DNA of 64,000 bases from Ignatzschineria ureiclastica (GTDB lineage Bacteria; Pseudomonadota; Gammaproteobacteria; Cardiobacteriales; Wohlfahrtiimonadaceae), in NCBI RefSeq assembly GCF_003121845.1, contig NZ_QEWQ01000003.1:64501-128500 (forward strand), read 5' to 3'. The translations under genes were made by a program, and so were the position numbers. The stretch's first letter is position 1. Each line of letters opens with the position of its first letter. The notes beneath the pieces were generated by a model. That model did not search any database. It saw only the letters and a list, made by a program, of their open reading frames with translations, and was not told the origin of the DNA. Below are positions 1-6,508 of this stretch, piece by piece.

Positions 1-1
1 T

Positions 2-880
2 ATTGTACAAAATGCCCCCCCGATTAGTTATAGCTTTACCGCACGCATCAGTTGTAGTATTGGCAATGGAAGCACGGCAATACAAGATCTTAATCTAGAC
101 CGGAACTTTACAACGAATAAGGAGAGGATAGACCGGGATTTTCGACCCACGTCCACTCAAGGTACCGCAAAAATTGTCGTCCGCAGTGATACAAAAACAT
201 TACTCGATGGTACCTCTAATATCTTTACAGGTGAGCGTACAGGAAAGACCGAGAGCAGCATCACCAATACTCGCAATGTGCACTACGATATTTCATTTAC
301 CATACCCGCCATTCAACTAATGTCGGATGAATTTCTAACAGCCGATAAGATTGATCCGGCAGGCTATCGGACAGGTGGGTTTATGCTTCGTATGAATGAT
401 ATTAATACCAGCCCTGACTTCTTCTTCTATTTGTATGTCAGAATCAAGCCCATGACAATGGATTGCACAAGTCGCACCTTTGATGCGGTGATGAATCGTT
501 CCCGCATTGATTTTGGAGCGATTGCGAAATCTGATCTCAACAGAGGTAAACAATTCCAACAACCTTTTGCGATGACAATCACTAAAAAACCCAGCAATTG
601 TACCCGTGATATAACCCCAAAAATTACCTTTGAATCAGCGAACCTATTCGATAATCACTCGGTAGATCTCCATAATGGCCTTGTGCTTCGCCTTAAAGAT
701 CAAGATGGTGAGATCATTGAATTTGGTCAACCGGTAGGGAAAAAGGTTATTCCCGGCAATCAAGAACAATTTCAGATTCAAAATCAATTTCAAGCAGAGA
801 TTGAACGTTCTCCCAAAAAGGATGCGATTAAAGATGGTCATTTCTCAACAACGATTATCTATAAAATGGAGTATCACTAA
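2..880 (+). CDS. Fimbrial adhesin/minor tip subunit, 5'-truncated by window edge
   Basis: The frame is open from base 2 to a TAA at 878-880 (292 codons visible), so the GTG at 278 is internal and the true start lies left of the window. The last 140 or so residues form a pilin-like domain with two cysteines and a YKMEYH end. They match the C-terminal half of the complete adhesin at 9846-11006: both share the patterns TPKITFE/TPYITFE, a V/L-DL-NG-LRLK stretch, IQFG/IEFG, KVIPG/KLIPG and AEIER. The N-terminal part would be the receptor-binding domain by analogy with FimH-type two-domain adhesins. It is probably the last gene of a second chaperone-usher operon lying to the left. A run of seven C at 15-21 sits inside the coding region. 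The adhesin role is inferred from family and position; no ligand can be predicted. Confidence 0.75.
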   Translation: MVQNAPPISYSFTARISCSIGNGSTAIQDLNLDRNFTTNKERIDRDFRPTSTQGTAKIVVRSDTKTLLDGTSNIFTGERTGKTESSITNTRNVHYDISFTIPAIQLMSDEFLTADKIDPAGYRTGGFMLRMNDINTSPDFFFYLYVRIKPMTMDCTSRTFDAVMNRSRIDFGAIAKSDLNRGKQFQQPFAMTITKKPSNCTRDITPKITFESANLFDNHSVDLHNGLVLRLKDQDGEIIEFGQPVGKKVIPGNQEQFQIQNQFQAEIERSPKKDAIKDGHFSTTIIYKMEYH

Positions 881-887
881 TACATTG

Positions 888-915
888 ATCACATCATGTT
901 AGTGATTCTTTATCA
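888..915 (+). terminator. Weak hairpin after the left-edge adhesin gene
   Basis: A short stem (ATCAC/GTGAT) begins 8 bases past the adhesin stop and is followed by TCTTTATC. It is weak and the T run is interrupted, so termination here is only a possibility. Confidence 0.25.
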
Positions 916-933
916 CAAGGCTGCGATAGGTTA

Positions 934-1102
934 TATCGTAAATTTGGTTTAAGAAAAATGGGTTTTAAGTAGCGAGCGAGATTTAAAAGATTATCAATTT
1001 TACTAAACAACACTTGCAAGATGCCGGATAGAATAGCTTCCTCGCTTTTTATAGCCGATGCGCCGGCATTTTGATAAGCTTATTTTAAACCGATCTGACT
1101 AT
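934..1102 (+). repeat. Dispersed MITE-like repeat, copy A
   Basis: This is an intergenic element of about 169 bp. Its left end resembles TATAGTAAATTTGGTTTAAG and its right end is close to CGATCTTACTATA, so the ends form imperfect inverted repeats. The conserved core holds ACACTTGCAAGATGCCGGAT and GATGCGCCGGCATT, whose CCGG arms are themselves inverted. This copy has TATCG instead of TATAG at its left end, a variant shared only with copy B. No coding capacity is visible. Together with the following hairpin it explains most of the gap between 881 and 1260. Confidence 0.85.
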
Positions 1103-1115
1103 GAAAGTGATATAT

Positions 1116-1153
1116 AAAAAACGGTTACACTGTATGTAGTGTAACCGTTTTAT
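1116..1153. terminator. Strong bidirectional terminator hairpin downstream of dksA
   Basis: A 14 bp perfect stem (AAAACGGTTACACT with its complement, loop GTATGT) spans 1118-1151 and is flanked by A and T runs on the two sides. It can stop minus-strand dksA transcription and plus-strand read-through from the adhesin and repeat A. Confidence 0.8.
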
Positions 1154-1220
1154 CATCTCTATTCATCGTATCAGACAATATAAGATATATGAATATACGA
1201 CTAAAGACCGATATACAGTG

Positions 1221-1248
1221 ATCCTTGAAGGATTATCCTTGAAGGATT
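1221..1248. repeat. Tandem 14 bp palindromic repeat
   Basis: Two exact adjacent copies of ATCCTTGAAGGATT occur just beyond the dksA stop codon. Each contains the near-palindrome ATCCTT-G-AAGGAT. Function unknown; it may be no more than a local duplication. Confidence 0.6.
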
Positions 1249-1260
1249 CCGTCGATCTTC

Positions 1261-1683
1261 TTAATTAATCCGCGCTTTCTCTTTCTGCTCTTCGATCTCT
1301 TTACAATCGATACAAAGTTCAGCTGTCGGGCGTGCTTCTAAGCGACGAACACCAATCTCAACACCGCAAGTATCGCAGTAACCATAATCATCAAGACCTA
1401 AGCGACGAAGTGTCTTTTCGATTTTGGCGAGTAATTTACGCTCACGATCCCGAGTTCTGAGTTCTAATGAAAAACCTTCTTCTTGCGTTGCTCGATCATT
1501 AGGGTCAGGGAGATTAAATGCTTCATCTTGCATATTATTCACCGTCTTTTCCCCTTCTTGAACTAATGCCGCACGCCAACCCTCTAAAATGAGGCGGAAA
1601 TGCTCTTTCATCGCATCGTTCATATACTCTTCACCCTCTACAAACTCATAGGGCTTGAAATCTTTAAACTCTTGATTTTTCAT
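1261..1683 (-). CDS. dksA: RNA polymerase-binding transcription factor DksA
   Basis: DksA enters the RNA polymerase secondary channel and, with ppGpp, represses rRNA/tRNA promoters and activates amino-acid biosynthesis. The 140-residue product has the coiled-coil with the tip motif DPNDRA (Asp60, Asp63, Ala65), equivalent to the functional tip residues of the E. coli protein. It also has the four-cysteine zinc finger (Cys103, Cys106, Cys124, Cys127) and the near-invariant stretch GVRRLEARPTAELC. I chose the ATG at 1683 because AGAGG lies 7 bases upstream; an in-frame start 9 codons earlier would overlap that ribosome site. It is monocistronic, with a terminator at 1116-1153 and a good promoter at 1716-1743. 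Confidence 0.97.
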   Translation of the reverse strand: MKNQEFKDFKPYEFVEGEEYMNDAMKEHFRLILEGWRAALVQEGEKTVNNMQDEAFNLPDPNDRATQEEGFSLELRTRDRERKLLAKIEKTLRRLGLDDYGYCDTCGVEIGVRRLEARPTAELCIDCKEIEEQKEKARIN

Positions 1684-1715
1684 TAAAATCCTCTCTAACC
1701 TCTTTTGCAACAGTA

Positions 1716-1743
1716 ATCATATATTGCATCATTACTATGACAA
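1716..1743 (-). promoter_or_regulatory. Predicted sigma70 promoter of dksA
   Basis: Read on the minus strand, TTGTCA (1738-1743) and TATGAT (1716-1721) are separated by 16 bp. This would give a transcript start near 1709 and a leader of about 26 bases before the dksA ATG. Predicted from consensus only. Confidence 0.55.
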
Positions 1744-2135
1744 AGAAGAGATATAAAATATATAAGTACCTTAATAATAGATATTAATAATTTACATTGA
1801 TTATTATATTAATAATTACTTTAATTGGCGTAGTGAAATTATCAAAAAAACAACATTACAGAAAAACAAATAATTTTATATAAGTTGCTAATTAATAATA
1901 GATTACAAAGTAAAGTAATGGCTTATATTACAAATACATTATTCTAATTCTTGTCTCAGAGCCATCATAATGTGGGCAAAATGATACAACAACTTGAAGT
2001 AAAAAGATACCATTTAATATCGCTACTCGATATCTCTACTCATTGAAAATAGATCAGTTATCACGCGACCGTAAGCAATAGAATTTTACGGTCACATTGA
2101 GATCATTCAAGTGCCTCAAAGGGGCATTACAATCA
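1744..2135. other. AT-rich intergenic stretch between dksA promoter and small membrane-protein gene
   Basis: No open frame of interest, tRNA or repeat copy is visible. A stem GACCGTAA/TTACGGTC (2067-2093, 11-base loop) lies 43 bases past the stop of the minus-strand gene and may mark its transcript end. It lacks a proper T run, so I do not call it a terminator with confidence. Confidence 0.4.
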
Positions 2136-2519
2136 TTAAAGCTCGCGATACTCTCCTTCATAGAGTTTACCGTTGGCCTTCCCATTGACTGTTCCATTGG
2201 GCTCTGTAGAGGCCCCTTGCCCTGGGTTATTTTGATTATTTTGGGTAAAACCATACATATTATTCATATTGCCATGCATATTACCATTCATCTCACCGCG
2301 CGCTTGTGCTTGGCGTAAGCCCTCTTCCATCTGTTTACGCACCTTGCGAACTTTCCACCAGAAATAGCCCCCAAATACGAGCGCAATGGCTAAGCCGATT
2401 AAGAAGATCGCAACGCCGAAGAATGCGAAGAATATTAATGAAGCCACAGCAATAATCGTCGCGGCGATACGTTGCATGAGGGATGCCGGTTTGCCATCAA
2501 TATATAATTGGTTACTCAA
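2136..2519 (-). CDS. Small membrane protein of unknown function (TTG start)
   Basis: The 127-residue product is not recognised. One long hydrophobic stretch (about residues 17-55) could form one long or two short membrane segments. It is followed by a basic stretch with heptad character (KVRKVRKQMEEGLRQA) and a tail rich in Asn, Gly and Met, with repeated NGN/NMN/NNM motifs. The likely start is TTG at 2519 because a perfect AGGAGG lies 7 bases upstream; no ATG is equally well placed. It sits between dksA and dapB in the same orientation with wide gaps, so probably its own unit. The basic juxtamembrane helix suggests a cytoplasmic C-terminus, but this is inference. Confidence 0.7.
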   Translation of the reverse strand: MSNQLYIDGKPASLMQRIAATIIAVASLIFFAFFGVAIFLIGLAIALVFGGYFWWKVRKVRKQMEEGLRQAQARGEMNGNMHGNMNNMYGFTQNNQNNPGQGASTEPNGTVNGKANGKLYEGEYREL

Positions 2520-2705
2520 AATGAGCCTCCTAAAACAGTAGAGCGCTAATCAACTATTAGCATAAGAGTCATTATGACCAAGATTCCTTAAGAGAGACTT
2601 AAGCGCTGATAAAACCATGGTTTTGATGAATAATTATCATCACAGATATTCATTCATCACAGACAATCATAATGCGATTTTATAATAATGGTGACGATAT
2701 CCACG

Positions 2706-3458
2706 CTATTCAATATCTGCTTTGAGAGATAACACATCAAATATCGTATATTGCCCTGCTTTTTGCGTTAATAACCAATTTGCACATTTCACCGCCCCTT
2801 TTGCGAACAGCGTGCGATCAAATGCCGTATGCTTGATCGTGATCTCCTCTTCTAAACTGGTGAAAGTCACTTCATGCTCGCCGACAATCGAACCGCAGCG
2901 TGCAACCGAGATGCCGAGCTGATGCGGTTCTCGTGCGCCATCACCGACGGTATAAGGGGTAATGGTCTCGCCTCTTGCCTGCTTTGCCCGCTCAATATCA
3001 GCTATTAAAGTCTTTGCCGTACCTGATGGGCTATCCACTTTAAAGCGATGATGTCGCTCATGGAGATTAATATCAAATTCATCGCCCAAAGCCTTCGCCA
3101 CCACTTGCACCAGATAGCGCTGCATCGCCGCACCGATACTAGTATTGGTCGCCACAATCACCGGCACTTGACGACTTAATTGCCCAAGCTGTTCACTGAG
3201 CGCTGCTTGATCCCAACCCGTTGTGCAGATCACTAATGGCTTAGGATTCTCAACTGCTGCCTCTAACAAGCTCACAGTTAATGAGGCATGAGAGAAGTCA
3301 ATCACCACATCATTACCGGCAAAGACCTCTGCAAGTGACACTTCTCCTGCTAATTCATGGCTATAAGAGGGCCCAACCGCAAGCCCCGCTCTCTCTACTT
3401 CCCTACTCACTGCCTGCCCCATGCGACCACTAATGCCGATAATGCCTATTTTAGTCAT
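2706..3458 (-). CDS. dapB: 4-hydroxy-tetrahydrodipicolinate reductase
   Basis: DapB reduces 4-hydroxy-tetrahydrodipicolinate with NAD(P)H in the diaminopimelate/lysine pathway, feeding peptidoglycan synthesis. The 250-residue protein has the N-terminal Rossmann motif GISGRMG (residues 8-14), the CTTGWD stretch (78-83), and the catalytic segment ERHHRFKVDSPSGTA with His136, His137, Lys140 and SGTA at 145-148. Length is slightly below the roughly 270 residues of the enterobacterial enzyme but all core motifs are present. The ATG at 3458 is preceded by AGGAAGAG. No dnaJ or carA neighbour is present; the upstream neighbour is an unrelated pilin gene. Confidence 0.96.
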   Translation of the reverse strand: MTKIGIIGISGRMGQAVSREVERAGLAVGPSYSHELAGEVSLAEVFAGNDVVIDFSHASLTVSLLEAAVENPKPLVICTTGWDQAALSEQLGQLSRQVPVIVATNTSIGAAMQRYLVQVVAKALGDEFDINLHERHHRFKVDSPSGTAKTLIADIERAKQARGETITPYTVGDGAREPHQLGISVARCGSIVGEHEVTFTSLEEEITIKHTAFDRTLFAKGAVKCANWLLTQKAGQYTIFDVLSLKADIE

Positions 3459-3726
3459 ACTTACTCTTCCTTTTTCTAATTAAAATAATGCTATAAATAT
3501 AGAGCTTTATGATGCCCTATACAATAGCGATTTTATAGATAAAAAAGAGTGAACCTGATGCCCATCTATTGAATTTTGTATTACATTATTCACAATAGAT
3601 CAATAATCAAACGCAATGACGCAACTATCTATATCAAAAGATCACAGATTAAGAGATAAAAAACTGAATCAACTTAATTCGCTTAATCGAACTGGTCATT
3701 TCAGTAAGTTACCTTCTTTATACACA

Positions 3727-4311
3727 TTATTTATAATGCGTCACAAAGGTCACCGTTGCTTCAACACTTCCCGGTGTTGGCATAACATTTTTACCATAGT
3801 CCCCAACGATTCGCCCTTTTACAATAAATAAGGCGGTCTTATTAACAGGATCTATATCTGCTTCATAATAATCTGTTTTTTCCTTACCGGTAACAGAATG
3901 AGAACCATTTTTATCAATAATGGCAACATCAACATAGACATTTTTGGCCGTGCCTTGATTTCGCCAAAGCCACTCAGTTCCTCTATTTCCCCAGTCGATA
4001 ACATCCCCAGGTAAAATAGAGAGATAGACAGCAGAAATCCCAGAATCTATTTCACAATCGATAAATTTCAACAGCCCTTGTGTCCAAGTATTTTCATGTA
4101 GCGCCGTACCACTTAATTGAGCAAGTGTTGCAACGGTTACGGAACCCAAATCTATCGTTGTCGAATTACCCGATACTAACGTACATCCTTTCTCTGTAAT
4201 CGCACCAGAAAATTTTACTTGACCATTAGAACCCGCCACAGGCGAGGTATCAGCCCATACTGCTGATAAAGAAGTTAAAATAGCTATGACTGTTAAATTT
4301 AGTTTTTTCAT
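3727..4311 (-). CDS. Fimbrial major-subunit-like pilin, oppositely oriented
   Basis: This is a 194-residue exported pilin of the type I fimbrial family. The signal peptide is MKKLNLTVIAILTSLSAVWA, then GSNGQVKFSGAITEKGC, a second Cys in KFIDCEI, and the C-terminal beta strand VEATVTFVTHYK used for donor-strand exchange. It is most similar to the pilin at 4940-5479: GSNGQ-KFSGAITE, TIDLGS, SGISAV and RNQGTAKNV are shared, and less so to 5699-6259. The ATG at 4311 is preferred over TTG at 4320. It is transcribed away from the rest of the cluster. It could be an alternative major subunit, a silent donor gene or a minor subunit; sequence alone does not decide. Confidence 0.85.
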   Translation of the reverse strand: MKKLNLTVIAILTSLSAVWADTSPVAGSNGQVKFSGAITEKGCTLVSGNSTTIDLGSVTVATLAQLSGTALHENTWTQGLLKFIDCEIDSGISAVYLSILPGDVIDWGNRGTEWLWRNQGTAKNVYVDVAIIDKNGSHSVTGKEKTDYYEADIDPVNKTALFIVKGRIVGDYGKNVMPTPGSVEATVTFVTHYK

Positions 4312-4939
4312 GATCCGCAATGCCCATTTATTATTTTTTACCGTTACTTAAACCCAGCTCCATATACAACGTTATTCAAACCACTCCTTGTTTGAATAGT
4401 GATAACCAATTGATTAACTTATTATTGACACTTTTAATAAAGATCACCACATATCAATATCACATTACCACACTTAAAATATAAATAAATAGAAAACAAC
4501 ATCTTCAATATATTATTTTTTACTTTTACAAAGTAGATATCATAAATTGGAATATTCCGTTAGTAGTTATATTTTGACATTATTGATTATATTTTTATAT
4601 TTTCACCACATATTCAAATACTAATTAATTTAATAAACAACATCATAAAAAATTGAATTGTTTGTATTCTCATAGTAAAACACGCGTAAAGATCAACAAA
4701 TAATTATAGTTGTAAATTTAAGTCAAAAAATATAGAATTCAACACAATATATTGCATTATGCATATTATTATTCTATAAACCGAGACCAGATTATATTGG
4801 GTAAATACTACATAGATGGGATTAAATATTCAATAAATTCAAGTAGTTGGTGTTTTGCCACAAATATTTTTATTCACTACAACTTGATCATTTGTCTCTT
4901 TTTTATAATTATTTTATTACATATTGGGTTGTTATATTT
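4312..4939. promoter_or_regulatory. Long AT-rich divergent control region between two pilin genes
   Basis: This 628 bp gap contains no credible gene. A hairpin or operator-like inverted repeat, ATTCAAAC/GTTTGAAT within 4372-4398, lies about 60-85 bases upstream of the minus-strand pilin. A TATAAT-like hexamer at 4904-4909 lies upstream of the plus-strand pilin, but its spacing to a -35 hexamer is poor. Such long AT-rich regions are common H-NS-type or phase-control regions in fimbrial loci; I found no flanking inverted repeats that would suggest an invertible switch. Confidence 0.5.
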
Positions 4940-5479
4940 ATGAAAAAATTAACATTAGCGCTAATCACCACATTATCACTTTCTACTATATCCTTTGCTG
5001 CAAATGCAGTTCCCGGATCAAATGGACAAATGAAATTTTCCGGCGCGATCACTGAAAGCGGATGCAACATTGTCACAGGTAATGGATCCACGATTGATTT
5101 AGGTTCTCATACAGTTGCATCCATAAGACAAGCAGCTAGCAACTGGACACAAGGATATATTAAATTTGTCGACTGTCAGATGGATTCAGGTATCTCCGCA
5201 GTATCCCTTCAAGTAGTTCCTGGGGATATGGTAAATGTATCAGGAGAAAGATGGCTATGGAAAAATCAAGGAACCGCAAAAAATGTTAATTTAGATGTTG
5301 TCTTCATTGGCGACGAACCTGGTTATACCCTAACATCATCCCCGGCATCATTGACGGCTACTATCGATCCAGTCAATAGAACTGCAACCTATATTGTTGC
5401 AGCCAGAATAATACATAATTCTGAAATTACAGAAGGCTCTATTGAAGTGACCATCACTTATATAGCACACTACAAGTAA
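4940..5479 (+). CDS. Fimbrial pilin subunit (type I family)
   Basis: The product is 179 residues with signal peptide MKKLTLALITTLSLSTISFA, mature start NAVPGSNGQMKFSGAITESGC, a second Cys in KFVDCQM, and terminal strand VTITYIAHYK. The ATG at 4940 was chosen because a clean signal peptide begins there; the upstream extension is AT-rich filler. It is the closest paralogue of the divergent pilin at 3727-4311 and starts the plus-strand cluster. No strong ribosome site is visible, unlike the next pilin gene, which suggests lower expression. It could be a minor or adaptor subunit. Confidence 0.87.
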   Translation: MKKLTLALITTLSLSTISFAANAVPGSNGQMKFSGAITESGCNIVTGNGSTIDLGSHTVASIRQAASNWTQGYIKFVDCQMDSGISAVSLQVVPGDMVNVSGERWLWKNQGTAKNVNLDVVFIGDEPGYTLTSSPASLTATIDPVNRTATYIVAARIIHNSEITEGSIEVTITYIAHYK

Positions 5480-5698
5480 TAACAATTCTTTATAGAACAA
5501 TCAAATAAAACAAATTATATACAATAATGACTATGAGATTAATTTTATAACTTATTGGATATAAAAGAGAACAACTTTATTATATATATTTTTTAAATCT
5601 TATTTACATTACGATATTAAGAATATATAATTGCGTCATGTTTTTTAAACGGATGTAAAAAACTTTCAACTTTAAATATTTTAATTATGAGAGGTTTT

Positions 5699-6259
5699 AT
5701 GAAAAAATTAGCTTTAGCATTAGTGGCAGCAATGTCTCTTTCTACTGCAGCATTTGCTGCTACCGAAGTTGCAGGTAGTACTGGACAAATCAAATTCACA
5801 GGTCAAATCACTGAAGCAGGTTGTACTATTGTGACTGGTAACAGTGCAACTATTAACCTTGGTTCAATGTCTGTTGCTTCAATGGATAAAATCGGAAACT
5901 CAGGTTGGTCTCAAGGTCAAATCAAATTTGAGAATTGTAACTTAGAGGGTGGCGATAGTAAACTTACTTCAGTTGAACTCACAATTAAACCTGGTACTAC
6001 TGGTGGCAAAGATGATGCTTGGTTTAATGAGGGGGATGCAAGAGGTGTAGGTGTCCAAATTCAAATCGCTGGTGATGAGCCTGCAGTACCAGTTCCGCCT
6101 GCAGGTTTAGCAAAAGCAATCTCGGCAAAGATTGACCCTGTAAATGATACTGCTGTTTACACAGTTTCAGGTCGGATGGTTAAAACATTTGAGGACAGTA
6201 CTAAGGTTGGTGCGGGTTCAGTTGAAACAACTATGACATTCGTAGCAAGCTACAAATAA
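5699..6259 (+). CDS. Probable major fimbrial pilin subunit
   Basis: This is a 186-residue pilin: signal peptide MKKLALALVAAMSLSTAAFA, mature start ATEVAGSTGQIKFTGQITEAGC, second Cys in FENCNLE, and terminal strand METT-to-SYK of the donor type. The ATG at 5699 has GAGAGG 4-9 bases upstream; the ATG at 5687 would overlap that site. Its codons are biased to a small set (GGT, GCA, ACT, CTT) and the ribosome site is good, as expected for a very abundant shaft protein. A hairpin at 6309-6331 separates it from the usher gene, typical of major pilin genes whose transcript is partly terminated or stabilised there. Confidence 0.9.
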   Translation: MKKLALALVAAMSLSTAAFAATEVAGSTGQIKFTGQITEAGCTIVTGNSATINLGSMSVASMDKIGNSGWSQGQIKFENCNLEGGDSKLTSVELTIKPGTTGGKDDAWFNEGDARGVGVQIQIAGDEPAVPVPPAGLAKAISAKIDPVNDTAVYTVSGRMVKTFEDSTKVGAGSVETTMTFVASYK

Positions 6260-6308
6260 TTTCAGATTATTAAATCTTTAATATTATTGATTAAATAATT
6301 AATCAAGG

Positions 6309-6331
6309 ATCCCTAGAGCTTTTCTAGGGAT
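6309..6331 (+). terminator. Attenuating hairpin between major pilin and usher genes
   Basis: The perfect 9 bp stem ATCCCTAGA/TCTAGGGAT with loop GCTTT is followed by ACCTCTTTATT. The weak T run suggests partial termination or 3'-end protection of the pilin message rather than complete stop, because the usher gene follows on the same strand with no obvious strong promoter. Confidence 0.55.
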
Positions 6332-6508
6332 ACCTCTTTATTAAGAACGGAAATAATATCTCTTTTATTATTGATTGGTTTATTTTTTATATTGTTCCTA
6401 CAATAAAATAGATATTATTTTGATTCAAATATATTCTTACTCAATTAAGTGCTTTATTTCAAATAAAAACGAAATGATTTGCCCCCTACCTTTACAAGGT
6501 CAATACTA

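Noticed and set aside
4312-4939. Invertible promoter (fimS-like) between the divergent pilins
   Set aside because: No pair of flanking inverted repeats was found, and no site-specific recombinase gene is in the window.
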